A stretch of 64,000 nt of DNA from Sphingobacterium chungjuense (GTDB lineage: Bacteria > Bacteroidota > Bacteroidia > Sphingobacteriales > Sphingobacteriaceae), in the NCBI RefSeq assembly GCF_011316935.1, contig NZ_WLYS01000002.1, forward strand, positions 248,001 through 312,000, given 5' to 3'. Numbering within the stretch: the first letter of the stretch is position 1; each line of letters opens with the position of its first letter. The notes under the pieces are model-generated. The model had not been told where the DNA came from. It searched no databases and worked only from the letters and a program-made list of their open reading frames with translations. The translations under genes and the position numbers were made by a program. This document shows positions 9,528-18,017 of this stretch, one piece after another.

Positions 9528-11087
9528 ATGAAAGAGCAATTCATCGACAAAGTCACCGCATCGTACAAACCAAAGGGTGCTTTTATACAATTAGGATCTG
9601 GTATTTTGGCCGGCGAAGTAGTCACTGAAGCAAAAGTAAATTTAGCGCTTCGCATGATGAACCGCCATGGACTCATTGCTGGTGCTACGGGAACGGGCAA
9701 AACGCGTACTTTGCAACTCATAGCAGAACAACTATCAGATGCTGGTGTACCGGTATTTATGCTGGATGTAAAAGGTGATTTATCGGGTCTAGCTGAGCCA
9801 GGTAAAATCAATGATGCATTATTAGAGAGAGGTCAAGCGGTTGGAATTCCTTTCGAACCTGCTGCTTTTCCAGTTGAGCTCTTTTCATTAAGTGGTCAAT
9901 TAGGCGCTCCAATGCGGCTGACCGTAGGTGATTTTGGCCCAGTGCTATTATCTCGCATACTCGACCTCAATGAAACGCAGTCAGGCGTATTGAGCGCAAT
10001 ATTTAAATATGCACAAGACACCGATTTACCGCTTGTCGATCTAGACGACTTAAAGAAGTTGCTTTCCTATTTATCAGAAGGTGCTGGCGCAGCAGCAATA
10101 AAAGACGATTATGGCCGTATCAGCAGCGCCAGTTCTGGCGCCATCTTGCGAAAGATTGTAGCCATCGAACAACAAGGCGTGGCGCATCTTTTCGGAGAAA
10201 AAGAATTCGATATTCAAGATCTTTTTGGCAAGGTAGATGGCAAAGGAGTAATTACATTGTTAAATATCGCGGATGTTCAGGATCAGCAGCTGCTATTCTC
10301 CACTTTTTTATTAAGCCTGCTAGCGCAATTATTCAAAAAATTACCCGAAGTGGGCGATCTGGATCAACCCAAATTGGTTTTCTTTTTTGATGAAGCGCAT
10401 TTATTATTCAATGGTGCATCGAAAGCTTTCCTCGGTCAGATCGAACAGATTGTCCGATTGATCCGCTCCAAAGGAGTAGGCGTTTTCTTTTGTACACAGG
10501 CGGCAAGTGATATAGCAGAAAGCGTTCTTGGACAATTGGGAAACAGAGTGCAACATGCGCTGCGCGCATTTACACCAAATGATGCCGAAAACTTGCGGAA
10601 AACGGTGCGCACCTATCCTACTTCAGAATTCTACGCCATTGATAAAATATTGACGGCATTGGGAACAGGACAAGCATTAATCACCGTATTGAATGACAAA
10701 GGTATCCCGACCGAGGTAGTAGCCACGCACCTTGTGCCTGCGCGCGCCGTTATGGGCCCTGCATCGCATGAAACGTATAATCGTATCATTGCAGAATCTG
10801 ATGCGACCATTAAGTATCAGGAACGGATTGAGCGCCGATCAGCCGCCGAAATTATTACCGAACGACAACAACAGCAAGAAGCAACTTTAGCGCGTGAACA
10901 GATCGAAAAAGCGGCACAGAAGTCGGCTACCAAGTCAAAAACAACATCTGCACCACGCTCCAGGCGACAAACTCCGCTGGAAGCAGCACAAACGACTGCT
11001 AGTCGCACATTAGCACGAGAAGGGACCAAATTATTAGGGAAATTAGCGAGCGGGTTGTTAGATATGTTCCTCAAAAGAAGGAAGTAA
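9528..11087 (+). CDS. HerA-like P-loop ATPase, DUF853 family (YjgR-like)
   Basis: A 519-residue FtsK/HerA-type ATPase. Walker A is GATGTGKT (about 52-59), Walker B is LVFFFDEAHLLF, and later motifs VGVFFCTQAASDIAESVLGQLGNRVQHALRAF fit the HerA/DUF853 family. The C-terminal part (about 425-480) is rich in Glu, Gln, Lys and Arg and likely helical. E. coli YjgR is the best-known relative and its cellular role is not established. DNA or nucleic-acid translocation is a family-based inference only. The start at 9528 (MKEQFIDK) is the family N-terminus; 14 residues could be added upstream but do not look like the family. It sits 20 bases before the NAD(P)H-hydrate repair gene. Confidence 0.88.
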   Translation: MKEQFIDKVTASYKPKGAFIQLGSGILAGEVVTEAKVNLALRMMNRHGLIAGATGTGKTRTLQLIAEQLSDAGVPVFMLDVKGDLSGLAEPGKINDALLERGQAVGIPFEPAAFPVELFSLSGQLGAPMRLTVGDFGPVLLSRILDLNETQSGVLSAIFKYAQDTDLPLVDLDDLKKLLSYLSEGAGAAAIKDDYGRISSASSGAILRKIVAIEQQGVAHLFGEKEFDIQDLFGKVDGKGVITLLNIADVQDQQLLFSTFLLSLLAQLFKKLPEVGDLDQPKLVFFFDEAHLLFNGASKAFLGQIEQIVRLIRSKGVGVFFCTQAASDIAESVLGQLGNRVQHALRAFTPNDAENLRKTVRTYPTSEFYAIDKILTALGTGQALITVLNDKGIPTEVVATHLVPARAVMGPASHETYNRIIAESDATIKYQERIERRSAAEIITERQQQQEATLAREQIEKAAQKSATKSKTTSAPRSRRQTPLEAAQTTASRTLAREGTKLLGKLASGLLDMFLKRRK

Positions 11088-11107
11088 ACTGTATCTTGTA
11101 GTTAGCT

Positions 11108-12643
11108 ATGAAAATATTGACCGCTTCTGATATCCGCAAAGCCGATCAGGCTACCATAGATCAACAAGGCCTGCGGTCTTTCGATTTAATGGAACGCGCG
11201 GCAAACTGCTTATTTCAACACATGACGAAAGATTTCCCTTCGTTTGAAAGTTCTTTTGTGATCTTTTGCGGTGCAGGGAATAATGGTGGTGATGGCTTGG
11301 CGCTCGGACGGTTACTTTTTCAGTCTGGTCGCGACGTGCGGATTTTTCTGCATCAGTCAGACAAATACAGCGCTGACAATCAGGAAAATCAGAAACGGTT
11401 GCAACAAGCAGGCATTCCGATACACTTCTTTACCCATGCTATCCCGGCAGACTTTGCAAAGCAAGATGTGCTCATCGATGCGCTGTATGGCATTGGCCTT
11501 TCGAGGCCTTTGGCCGAAGCGTGGCGACCTTTTATTAACGCCATTAATGCATCCGATCGCCCGGTATTGGCGATCGATACTCCTTCGGGATTATTTGTGG
11601 ATCAGCCGTCTTCAAACGAGATGCTCATCATCAGAGCGCAACGTACGTATACTTTGCAATGTCCTAAAATTGCCTTGTTACAACCAGGAAACGCAGAATA
11701 TATAGGCGAACTTACCGTAGTCGATATACAGTTAGACGAAGCCGCTTTGGCCGCGGTTGATAGCTCCTATTACCTCACCACATTGGAAACCATTCAAGCA
11801 CACTGCTCGATGCCAAGCCGCTTTGCGCACAAAGGCACATTTGGCCATACCTTGATCGTGGGCGGAAGCTACGGTAAGATTGGCGCCATTCATCTCAGTG
11901 CAAAGGCCGCACTTCGTACCGGATGTGGCATGGTAACTATCTACAGTGCCGCTTGCGCCAACCCGATTCTTCAAACTAATTTTCCGGAAGCGATGTTACA
12001 AACGGATTCCGAACTCACTCATATAAATTCTTTTCCAAAAACCATCGATTCCTATGCCGCCATCGGAGTCGGCATGGGAATGGGGCAACACGATGATACA
12101 AAGCAAGCATTTTATTGCTTTTTACGAGAGCTAGCTGATACTTCGAAACGACCTAAACTGGTATTGGATGCAGATGCATTGAATCTATTGGCGCAGCATC
12201 CCGAAAGCTTAAGAGATCTGCCAGCGGAAAGCATCCTCACACCACATCCAAAAGAATTGCAGCGCTTAATCGGTTCTTGGACAGATGACTGGGACAAAAT
12301 GGAGAAAACGCGTGCATTTGCGCAGCAACATCAGGTCGTTGTATTAATTAAAGGAGCGAATACGGCCGTAGTACTACTTGATGGAACGATCTATTTCAAT
12401 ACAACGGGTAATTGGGGAATGGCGACTGCCGGCAGTGGCGACGTATTAGCGGGCATCATTACTTCTTTGCTCGCGCAAGGATTTTCGAGTAAAGATGCGG
12501 CACTTACTGGCGTTTATTTACATGGTTTGGCTGCTGATTTCGCTGTGCAAACCATGCATCCAAAAAGCCTGATAGCGTCGGATATTATCGACGGTATTTC
12601 AAAGGCATGGCAAACAGTTTTGCCTATAACAAGAAAGCATTAA
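11108..12643 (+). CDS. nnr: Bifunctional NAD(P)H-hydrate epimerase / ADP-dependent NAD(P)H-hydrate dehydratase
   Basis: Repairs damaged NADH and NADPH hydrates: the N-terminal YjeF_N domain epimerises R- to S-hydrates, the C-terminal carbohydrate-kinase-like domain dehydrates them using ADP. Seen: CGAGNNGGDGLALGRLL in the N domain (about 54-70), DALYGIGLSR, then in the C domain FGHTLIVGGSYGKIGA, LDADALNLL, TPHPKELQRL and the nucleotide site GNWGMATAGSGDVLAGII. Length 511 matches the fused bacterial enzyme. It follows the DUF853 ATPase by 20 bases and is probably in the same transcript. A cytoplasmic enzyme. Confidence 0.94.
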   Translation: MKILTASDIRKADQATIDQQGLRSFDLMERAANCLFQHMTKDFPSFESSFVIFCGAGNNGGDGLALGRLLFQSGRDVRIFLHQSDKYSADNQENQKRLQQAGIPIHFFTHAIPADFAKQDVLIDALYGIGLSRPLAEAWRPFINAINASDRPVLAIDTPSGLFVDQPSSNEMLIIRAQRTYTLQCPKIALLQPGNAEYIGELTVVDIQLDEAALAAVDSSYYLTTLETIQAHCSMPSRFAHKGTFGHTLIVGGSYGKIGAIHLSAKAALRTGCGMVTIYSAACANPILQTNFPEAMLQTDSELTHINSFPKTIDSYAAIGVGMGMGQHDDTKQAFYCFLRELADTSKRPKLVLDADALNLLAQHPESLRDLPAESILTPHPKELQRLIGSWTDDWDKMEKTRAFAQQHQVVVLIKGANTAVVLLDGTIYFNTTGNWGMATAGSGDVLAGIITSLLAQGFSSKDAALTGVYLHGLAADFAVQTMHPKSLIASDIIDGISKAWQTVLPITRKH

Positions 12644-12720
12644 TTAGCTAAAATGCGCTAAGTAGGTTTTCCTCCTCCCAACAAAATTGATATATTGCAG
12701 TTCCAAATAGCAACTGTACC

Positions 12721-14646
12721 ATGCAAATTTCCTTTCGACATATTTTCTCTAAATCTCGTCCTGTCTTGTCCGCACTGCTTTTTATGAGTGGCACATTTGC
12801 CTTTGCACAGCAAACGCAAAAACCGCCGTTACATGGTAAACATTGGATGGCGATTACCGGCAAACCGCTGGCGGCGACAGCTGGAGCGCAATTATTTCAG
12901 CAAGGCGGCAATGCAGTTGATGCGGCTTGTGCGATGTTGGGCGCCACCTGTACGATGTGGGATGTGTTGAGTTGGGGCGGTGAAACGCAGGCTTTAATTT
13001 ATCACCCAGAACTCAAAAAAGTAATCGCGATTAATGCATTGGGTGTGGCACCTACTGGCGCAACGGTTGATTTCTTCCAATCTAAAGGATATGAATTTCC
13101 GCCCGAATACGGCCCATTAGCCGCAGTTACTCCGGGCACACCGGGCGGTTTATGCTATATGCTCGCCAAGTATGGCACGAAAAGTTTGAAAGAAGTGTTG
13201 CAACCATCTATACAAATGGCTGCGGGCTACCCGATTGAAGCACAAACGGCAAATAGTATCGAGCGTGGTAAAGAACGAATCAAAGAATGGCCTTATAGCA
13301 AGGAAGTATTTTTAGTGCACCACGGTGAAGAGCGCGAAGCACCAGAAGCCGGTGAAATATTTGTACAGAAAGAGCTGCTTCAAACGCTAGAGAAAATGGT
13401 GGAGGCTGAACAAAATGCATTGGCCGCCGGCAAGAGTCGCGAAGAGGCAATTATGGCGGCGCACGATCGCTTTTACACCGGAGATATTGCAACAGAATTT
13501 GTACGTGGTAGTCAAGAGCATGGTGGACTGATCACGATGGATGATTTGGCTAACTGGCGCCCGATTGAGGAAGAACCTTTGCAAATCAATTATAAAGGCA
13601 TTGATGTGTATAAACTGCAATCTTGGACGCAAGGTCCGGCGATGTTGCAGGCCTTGAATATCCTCAAGCAATTTGATCTCAAAGGAATGGGATACAACTC
13701 TGCGCCTTATATTCACACGGTGTATCAAGCCATGAATCTGGCTTTTGCGGATCGTGATTTTTATTACGGTGATCCCGCATTCCAACCCAAAACACCAATT
13801 GACGGTTTGTTAAGTGATGGCTATGCGGTGAAAAGAGCCGCGCAAATAGATCCTGCAAAAAATGATCCTTCAATCCAGCCGGGCGATCCATATCCTTTTG
13901 AAAATCGTACCAATCCTTATCTTGATTTATTGGCGGAACGCCGAAAACTCACCGATACCACAGCGCGTGAACAAGATGATTTTGTTCCCAAACACGATGT
14001 TACTGCTTATCAGCAACATGCGGACAGCTTATACCAGGATCGCTTGCTTCGGGGCACCACGAGTATTGAAGCAGCCGATGCGGAAGGCTGGGTCGTGTCG
14101 ATTACGCCGAGCGGCGGATGGTTGCCAGCATTTATTGCCGGCCATACGGGCGTAGGCATGAGCCAACGTTTGCAGAGTTTTGTATTGGATTCGCTGGTCA
14201 GTCCATTCAATGTAGTTGAACCGGGCAAACGCCCACGCGTAACTTTGACGCCTGCTATGGCGCTCAAAGATGGCAAACCTTATTTATCCTTCGCCGTGCA
14301 AGGTGGCGATACGCAAGATCAAAACTTATTACAATTCTTTTTAAATGTGACGGAGTTTGGCATGACACCACAACAAGCGGCGGAAGCGGCAAACATCAAT
14401 AGCAATCAATTGTGGCTATCTCTGGGTGGAACAACATTAGCCGATCGCAAGCCTAGGGCTGGCAGTCTGCTGTTGGATAAACGCACTCCTGCTGATGTAG
14501 TGAAGCAGTTGGAAGCGATGGGGTATGCTATTCAATTTGGTGAAAGAAATAGCGGACCGATCAATGCCATTTACTTCGATGAAAAGCATGGTACGCTTTG
14601 GGGCGGCAGTAGTAATCATGGGGAAGATTATGGTATTGCTTGGTAG
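12721..14646 (+). CDS. Secreted gamma-glutamyltransferase-family Ntn-hydrolase (substrate pocket atypical)
   Basis: A 641-residue protein of the GGT/cephalosporin-acylase family with a signal peptide (about 1-30, ending FAFAQ). GGT-like blocks are visible: GGNAVDAACAMLGA, VTPGTPGG, the start of the small subunit at GTTSIEAADAEGW with Thr446 as expected nucleophile, and RPRVTLTPAM. However, the usual REMAP segment, whose Arg binds the gamma-glutamyl carboxylate, reads INALGVAP here (Leu107 at the Arg place), and the usual TLNTTFG-like stretch reads ITPSGGWLPA. The fold is therefore secure but the substrate may not be gamma-glutamyl. It is 77 bases after the hydrate-repair gene. Confidence 0.85.
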   Translation: MQISFRHIFSKSRPVLSALLFMSGTFAFAQQTQKPPLHGKHWMAITGKPLAATAGAQLFQQGGNAVDAACAMLGATCTMWDVLSWGGETQALIYHPELKKVIAINALGVAPTGATVDFFQSKGYEFPPEYGPLAAVTPGTPGGLCYMLAKYGTKSLKEVLQPSIQMAAGYPIEAQTANSIERGKERIKEWPYSKEVFLVHHGEEREAPEAGEIFVQKELLQTLEKMVEAEQNALAAGKSREEAIMAAHDRFYTGDIATEFVRGSQEHGGLITMDDLANWRPIEEEPLQINYKGIDVYKLQSWTQGPAMLQALNILKQFDLKGMGYNSAPYIHTVYQAMNLAFADRDFYYGDPAFQPKTPIDGLLSDGYAVKRAAQIDPAKNDPSIQPGDPYPFENRTNPYLDLLAERRKLTDTTAREQDDFVPKHDVTAYQQHADSLYQDRLLRGTTSIEAADAEGWVVSITPSGGWLPAFIAGHTGVGMSQRLQSFVLDSLVSPFNVVEPGKRPRVTLTPAMALKDGKPYLSFAVQGGDTQDQNLLQFFLNVTEFGMTPQQAAEAANINSNQLWLSLGGTTLADRKPRAGSLLLDKRTPADVVKQLEAMGYAIQFGERNSGPINAIYFDEKHGTLWGGSSNHGEDYGIAW

Positions 14647-14688
14647 AAAAACTATTGATTCAGTAGACTAAAATAAATTGTTTTTACG

Positions 14689-14696
14689 TACTTTTG
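14689..14696 (+). promoter_or_regulatory. Candidate -7 box for metNIQ
   Basis: TACTTTTG matches TAnnTTTG exactly and lies 27 bases before the metN ATG at 14724. No TTG at the usual distance was found. No SAM-type riboswitch or S-box was recognised in the short leader. Confidence 0.3.
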
Positions 14697-14723
14697 GGAC
14701 ACTTTTTAGAGCGTGTACCCAGA

Positions 14724-15761
14724 ATGATTAATGTTAAGCATATTTCCAAAACATATACGACCAGTAAAGGAAGACAAGTTCAGGCGTTGGACGACGTCTC
14801 TTTCTCAGTCAAGAAGGGGGAAATTTTCGGAATTATCGGAAGTTCCGGTGCTGGAAAAAGCACCATCTTGCGCTGTTTGAATTTGTTGGAAAGACCGGAT
14901 CAGGGCGAAATATGGTTGGCGGACAAACAGCTGACCAGTTTGAGTGAGCGCCAACTGCAACAAGAAAGACAACATATCGGAATGATTTTTCAGCATTTCA
15001 ATCTGTTATCGTCCCGAACGGTATTCGACAATATTGCCTTGCCACTAGAGTTGAGTCAAACCTCGAAAAAAGACATTCATACCCGCGTTACAGAGCTTTT
15101 AGAATTGGTAGGGTTATCAGATAAAGCGAATGATTACCCAAGTAATCTTTCGGGCGGACAAAAACAGCGTGTGGCCATCGCGCGTGCACTGGCGAACAAT
15201 CCAACGCTCTTACTATGCGATGAGGCCACCAGCGCATTGGATCCAGCTACTACAAAATCTATTCTCAACCTCTTGCAGACAATTAATGCAAAACTGCAAA
15301 TCACCATTGTGCTCATCACGCATGAGATTCATGTGGTGAAAGCGATCTGCGATCGCGTCGCTGTAGTGAAGGATGGTAAGATTGTAGAATTAGGTGATCG
15401 TTCACAGATTTTTGGTGCACCTGAACATGCACATACAGCTTCATTTGTGGCTTCTGCCGTGCAAGCGGATTTACCAATTGCTTATCAACAACAGGTTCAA
15501 ACGGAAAAAACAGCCGATACGGATGATCTATTGATACGCATCCAAGCGAAGGATAATACCGATTATGCCTTTTCGGCATTACAGCAGCAATTCGGCCTAC
15601 AAGTCGCCATTATTGAAGCGCGTATCGAAACTATCGGAGAATTGAAAATCAGTTCTTCCGTATTACGTCTTTCAGGAGATCAATTAGAAGCAGCTGTCGC
15701 ATTTTGCTCAACTCATTACTTTAACACCGAAATACTAGGCTATGTCTCCCGAAGTTATTAA
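14724..15761 (+). CDS. metN: Methionine ABC importer, ATP-binding subunit
   Basis: The ATPase of the D/L-methionine importer; it works as a dimer on the cytoplasmic face of MetI. Motifs: Walker A GSSGAGKS, Q-loop MIFQHFNLL, signature LSGGQKQRVAIARAL, Walker B LLLCDEATSALD, and the H-loop ITHE. A C-terminal NIL domain (about 255-345) is present; in E. coli this domain binds methionine and inhibits transport. The start at 14724 (MINVKHISKTY) gives 345 residues, as usual; an upstream ATG at 14694 would overlap the -7-like box. It overlaps metI by 20 bases. Confidence 0.95.
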   Translation: MINVKHISKTYTTSKGRQVQALDDVSFSVKKGEIFGIIGSSGAGKSTILRCLNLLERPDQGEIWLADKQLTSLSERQLQQERQHIGMIFQHFNLLSSRTVFDNIALPLELSQTSKKDIHTRVTELLELVGLSDKANDYPSNLSGGQKQRVAIARALANNPTLLLCDEATSALDPATTKSILNLLQTINAKLQITIVLITHEIHVVKAICDRVAVVKDGKIVELGDRSQIFGAPEHAHTASFVASAVQADLPIAYQQQVQTEKTADTDDLLIRIQAKDNTDYAFSALQQQFGLQVAIIEARIETIGELKISSSVLRLSGDQLEAAVAFCSTHYFNTEILGYVSRSY

Positions 15762-16395
15762 TCTGCTCCTTGCCGGAACGGGCGAAACGCTCGTTATGAC
15801 CTTCGTCTCTTGTTTTTTTGGCTTCTGCCTCGGGCTTCCGACCGGAGTTTACCTTTTTGCATCACGTAAAGGCGGCATGTTAGAAAATCGTACGGCTCAT
15901 AATATCACCTCATTTGTGGTGAACGTTTCCCGATCCATTCCTTTTATTATTCTGATCGTTTGGATGATCCCATTTACGAGAAGTATCGTGGGCACGTCAA
16001 TCGGACTGAAAGCAGCCTTAGTGCCTTTGAGTATCGGCGCAGCGCCATTTATTGCGCGGTTAATCGAAAATAGCTTATTGGATTTGCCGGTCGGATTAGT
16101 AGAAACTGCGCGCGCTATGGGCGCTACACAATTCCAAATTATAAAAAAAGTACTATTGCCAGAAGCATTGCCTTCTATCATAAACCATGCAACAGTGACC
16201 TTGATTACGCTAGTTGGTTATTCAGCCATGGGAGGCGCGGTTGGTGCTGGTGGATTGGGGCAAATTGGCTATCAGTACGGCTATATTGGCTATGATGCAC
16301 AAATTATGAATGCAGTACTTATTTTACTCATCTTCATGGTCATCCTGATTCAGTATAGCGGAGATTTTATCTCCAAAAAATTCGATCATCGTTAA
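15742..16395 (+). CDS. metI: Methionine ABC importer, permease subunit
   Basis: A 217-residue inner-membrane protein with about five hydrophobic helices. The EAA coupling loop reads ETARAMGATQFQIIKKVLLPEALP (shown in part here by ETARAMGATQ, about 115-124), which contacts MetN. SRSIPFIILIVWMIP near the N-terminal third is a family hallmark. The start codon lies inside the end of metN, so translation is probably coupled. Together with metN and metQ it forms the whole importer. Confidence 0.95.
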   Translation: MSPEVINLLLAGTGETLVMTFVSCFFGFCLGLPTGVYLFASRKGGMLENRTAHNITSFVVNVSRSIPFIILIVWMIPFTRSIVGTSIGLKAALVPLSIGAAPFIARLIENSLLDLPVGLVETARAMGATQFQIIKKVLLPEALPSIINHATVTLITLVGYSAMGGAVGAGGLGQIGYQYGYIGYDAQIMNAVLILLIFMVILIQYSGDFISKKFDHR

Positions 16396-16421
16396 TTCAT
16401 TTCAATTTAAAAAAATACCTT

Positions 16422-17228
16422 ATGCGTCATATCATCGCACCTCTATTCTATATCGTTTTATCGACTCTTTTCGTTGCTTGCGGCAGCAATGCTACGGATG
16501 AAAATACCATTCGCGTAGGAATCGTGGCTGGGCCAGAAAAAGAAATTGCTGAAACGGCCAAAAAAGTGGCAAAAGAAAAATATAATTTAGAAATTGAACT
16601 GGTCACTTTCAACGATTACGTGATGCCTAATGAAGCTTTGAGTACGGGTGATATTGATGCGAATGCATTTCAACATGTACCTTATCTTACCGAACAATCT
16701 AAGCAACGTGGTTATAAATTGGCGGTGATTGGCAATACCTTTGTGTATCCGATTGTGGCTTATTCTAAAAAAATCAAATCGGTGGCAGAGTTAGCGGACA
16801 ATGCAACCATCGCTATCCCCAATGATCCTACCAACGGCGGCCGCTCGCTATTGATGTTGCAAGAGCAAGGTTTGATCACCTTGAAGGAGAATACGGGCAT
16901 AATGCCAAAAGTGATTGATATCACGGCTAATCCCAAAAACCTACGTATTCTAGAACTAGAAGCGCCCCAGCTTCCTAAAGTGTTGGATGATAAAGAAGTG
17001 GCTATTGCAATTATCAACAATAATTTCGCTGCACAAGCGGGTTTGGATGCCGATAAATTAGGACTGTTCCGCGAAAGTAAAGATTCCCCTTATATGAATG
17101 TGATCGTGACCCGTGAGGATAATAAGGATTTAGAAAAGGTGAAAAAATTCTTACAATCCTACCAATCTGATGAGGTGGAGCAAAAAGCATTAGAATTGTT
17201 CAAAGGCCAAGCGATAAAGGGCTGGTAA
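16422..17228 (+). CDS. metQ: Methionine-binding lipoprotein (NlpA family)
   Basis: The periplasmic binding protein of the methionine importer. A lipoprotein signal peptide ends at VAC (Cys20 lipidated). NlpA-family features follow: IRVGIVAGPEKEI, IELVTFNDYVMPNEALSTGDIDANAFQH, IAIPNDPTNGGRSLLMLQ and the C-terminal SPYMNVIVTRED. Length 268 is typical. It lies 26 bases after metI and is the last gene of the operon; the next gene converges after 6 bases. Confidence 0.95.
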   Translation: MRHIIAPLFYIVLSTLFVACGSNATDENTIRVGIVAGPEKEIAETAKKVAKEKYNLEIELVTFNDYVMPNEALSTGDIDANAFQHVPYLTEQSKQRGYKLAVIGNTFVYPIVAYSKKIKSVAELADNATIAIPNDPTNGGRSLLMLQEQGLITLKENTGIMPKVIDITANPKNLRILELEAPQLPKVLDDKEVAIAIINNNFAAQAGLDADKLGLFRESKDSPYMNVIVTREDNKDLEKVKKFLQSYQSDEVEQKALELFKGQAIKGW

Positions 17229-17234
17229 CAGCTC

Positions 17235-18017
17235 TTAAAGATCAAATTTTTCGTTCAGGTATTTCCAATAGCGCTTAGGCACATGCTGCAAATGCAGTTT
17301 GGTATTCTTGCGTTCGGTGATATTGGTACTTCGAAAATAACGGCGCCACAGCTCATCATACAGCGCTTCGCGCTCTTCGCCTCGAGCGATCAGCTCCGCT
17401 TCGGAAGGAAGATCGCTCAAATGAATTTCCACAACTTCGGTCTGGTTGTAATACGCGCCATAATCGCGTTTGATATCATAAATCACCCACGATTGATCCG
17501 CGTAGCGATCTTTAAAATGCGGAATGATGAGTGGCAGAACATTGAAGTCAGGATCAATTTTGGCAAAAAACAGCTCATCACTTAATTTCCGAAACCGCAC
17601 AAAAGCCTTGAATCGGTGTCGCTCACGCGATACCGATTTATTTATTTGCTTGATGCGCAACACATCTTCATGTCCATAATTTCGAGATAAATTCGCTCCT
17701 TCAGGGGTAAGATAATGACGCACCAATCGTAAGATGAGATCCTCTATCCCATCTATTTCAGAAAGATAAGCTGCATATAGCTCCTGAAAATCTTTCTTCC
17801 CGACGCGATCAATGATTCCTTTCTTCACGCGCGCGGCTTTTGCTTCATCGGTATGTACTTCATGGCGTGCGCCAAATAGATCGGTTTGATCGGCTAGCGC
17901 TTCGCGCTGGATCGTGACGTCGTTAAATTTGTATTCATATACTTCAAATAGCGCCGTCAACAATCCGATCCAACTCCCATCGTAGGATAACGTGATTCGT
18001 TGCTGCATAGCCAACAT
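17235..18017 (-). CDS. Putative DNA-repair protein, TIGR03915/DUF4130 family
   Basis: A 260-residue protein of the family that regularly accompanies a radical SAM protein and in other bacteria is fused to uracil-DNA-glycosylase-like domains. Seen: the N-terminal LSYDGSWIGLLTALFEVYEY, a middle region with HRFKAFVRFRKLSDELFFAKIDPD, and the C-terminal ERKNTKLHLQHVPKRYWKYL. Its biochemical activity is not established; a role in DNA repair or modification is inferred from the family and its partner. The start ATG shares one base with the stop of the radical SAM gene (TAATG), so the two are translationally coupled. Confidence 0.88.
   Translation of the reverse strand: MLAMQQRITLSYDGSWIGLLTALFEVYEYKFNDVTIQREALADQTDLFGARHEVHTDEAKAARVKKGIIDRVGKKDFQELYAAYLSEIDGIEDLILRLVRHYLTPEGANLSRNYGHEDVLRIKQINKSVSRERHRFKAFVRFRKLSDELFFAKIDPDFNVLPLIIPHFKDRYADQSWVIYDIKRDYGAYYNQTEVVEIHLSDLPSEAELIARGEEREALYDELWRRYFRSTNITERKNTKLHLQHVPKRYWKYLNEKFDL

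Noticed and set aside
14647..14723. SAM-type riboswitch before metNIQ
   Set aside because: The leader is under 80 bases and shows none of the conserved stems; only a -7-like box is present.
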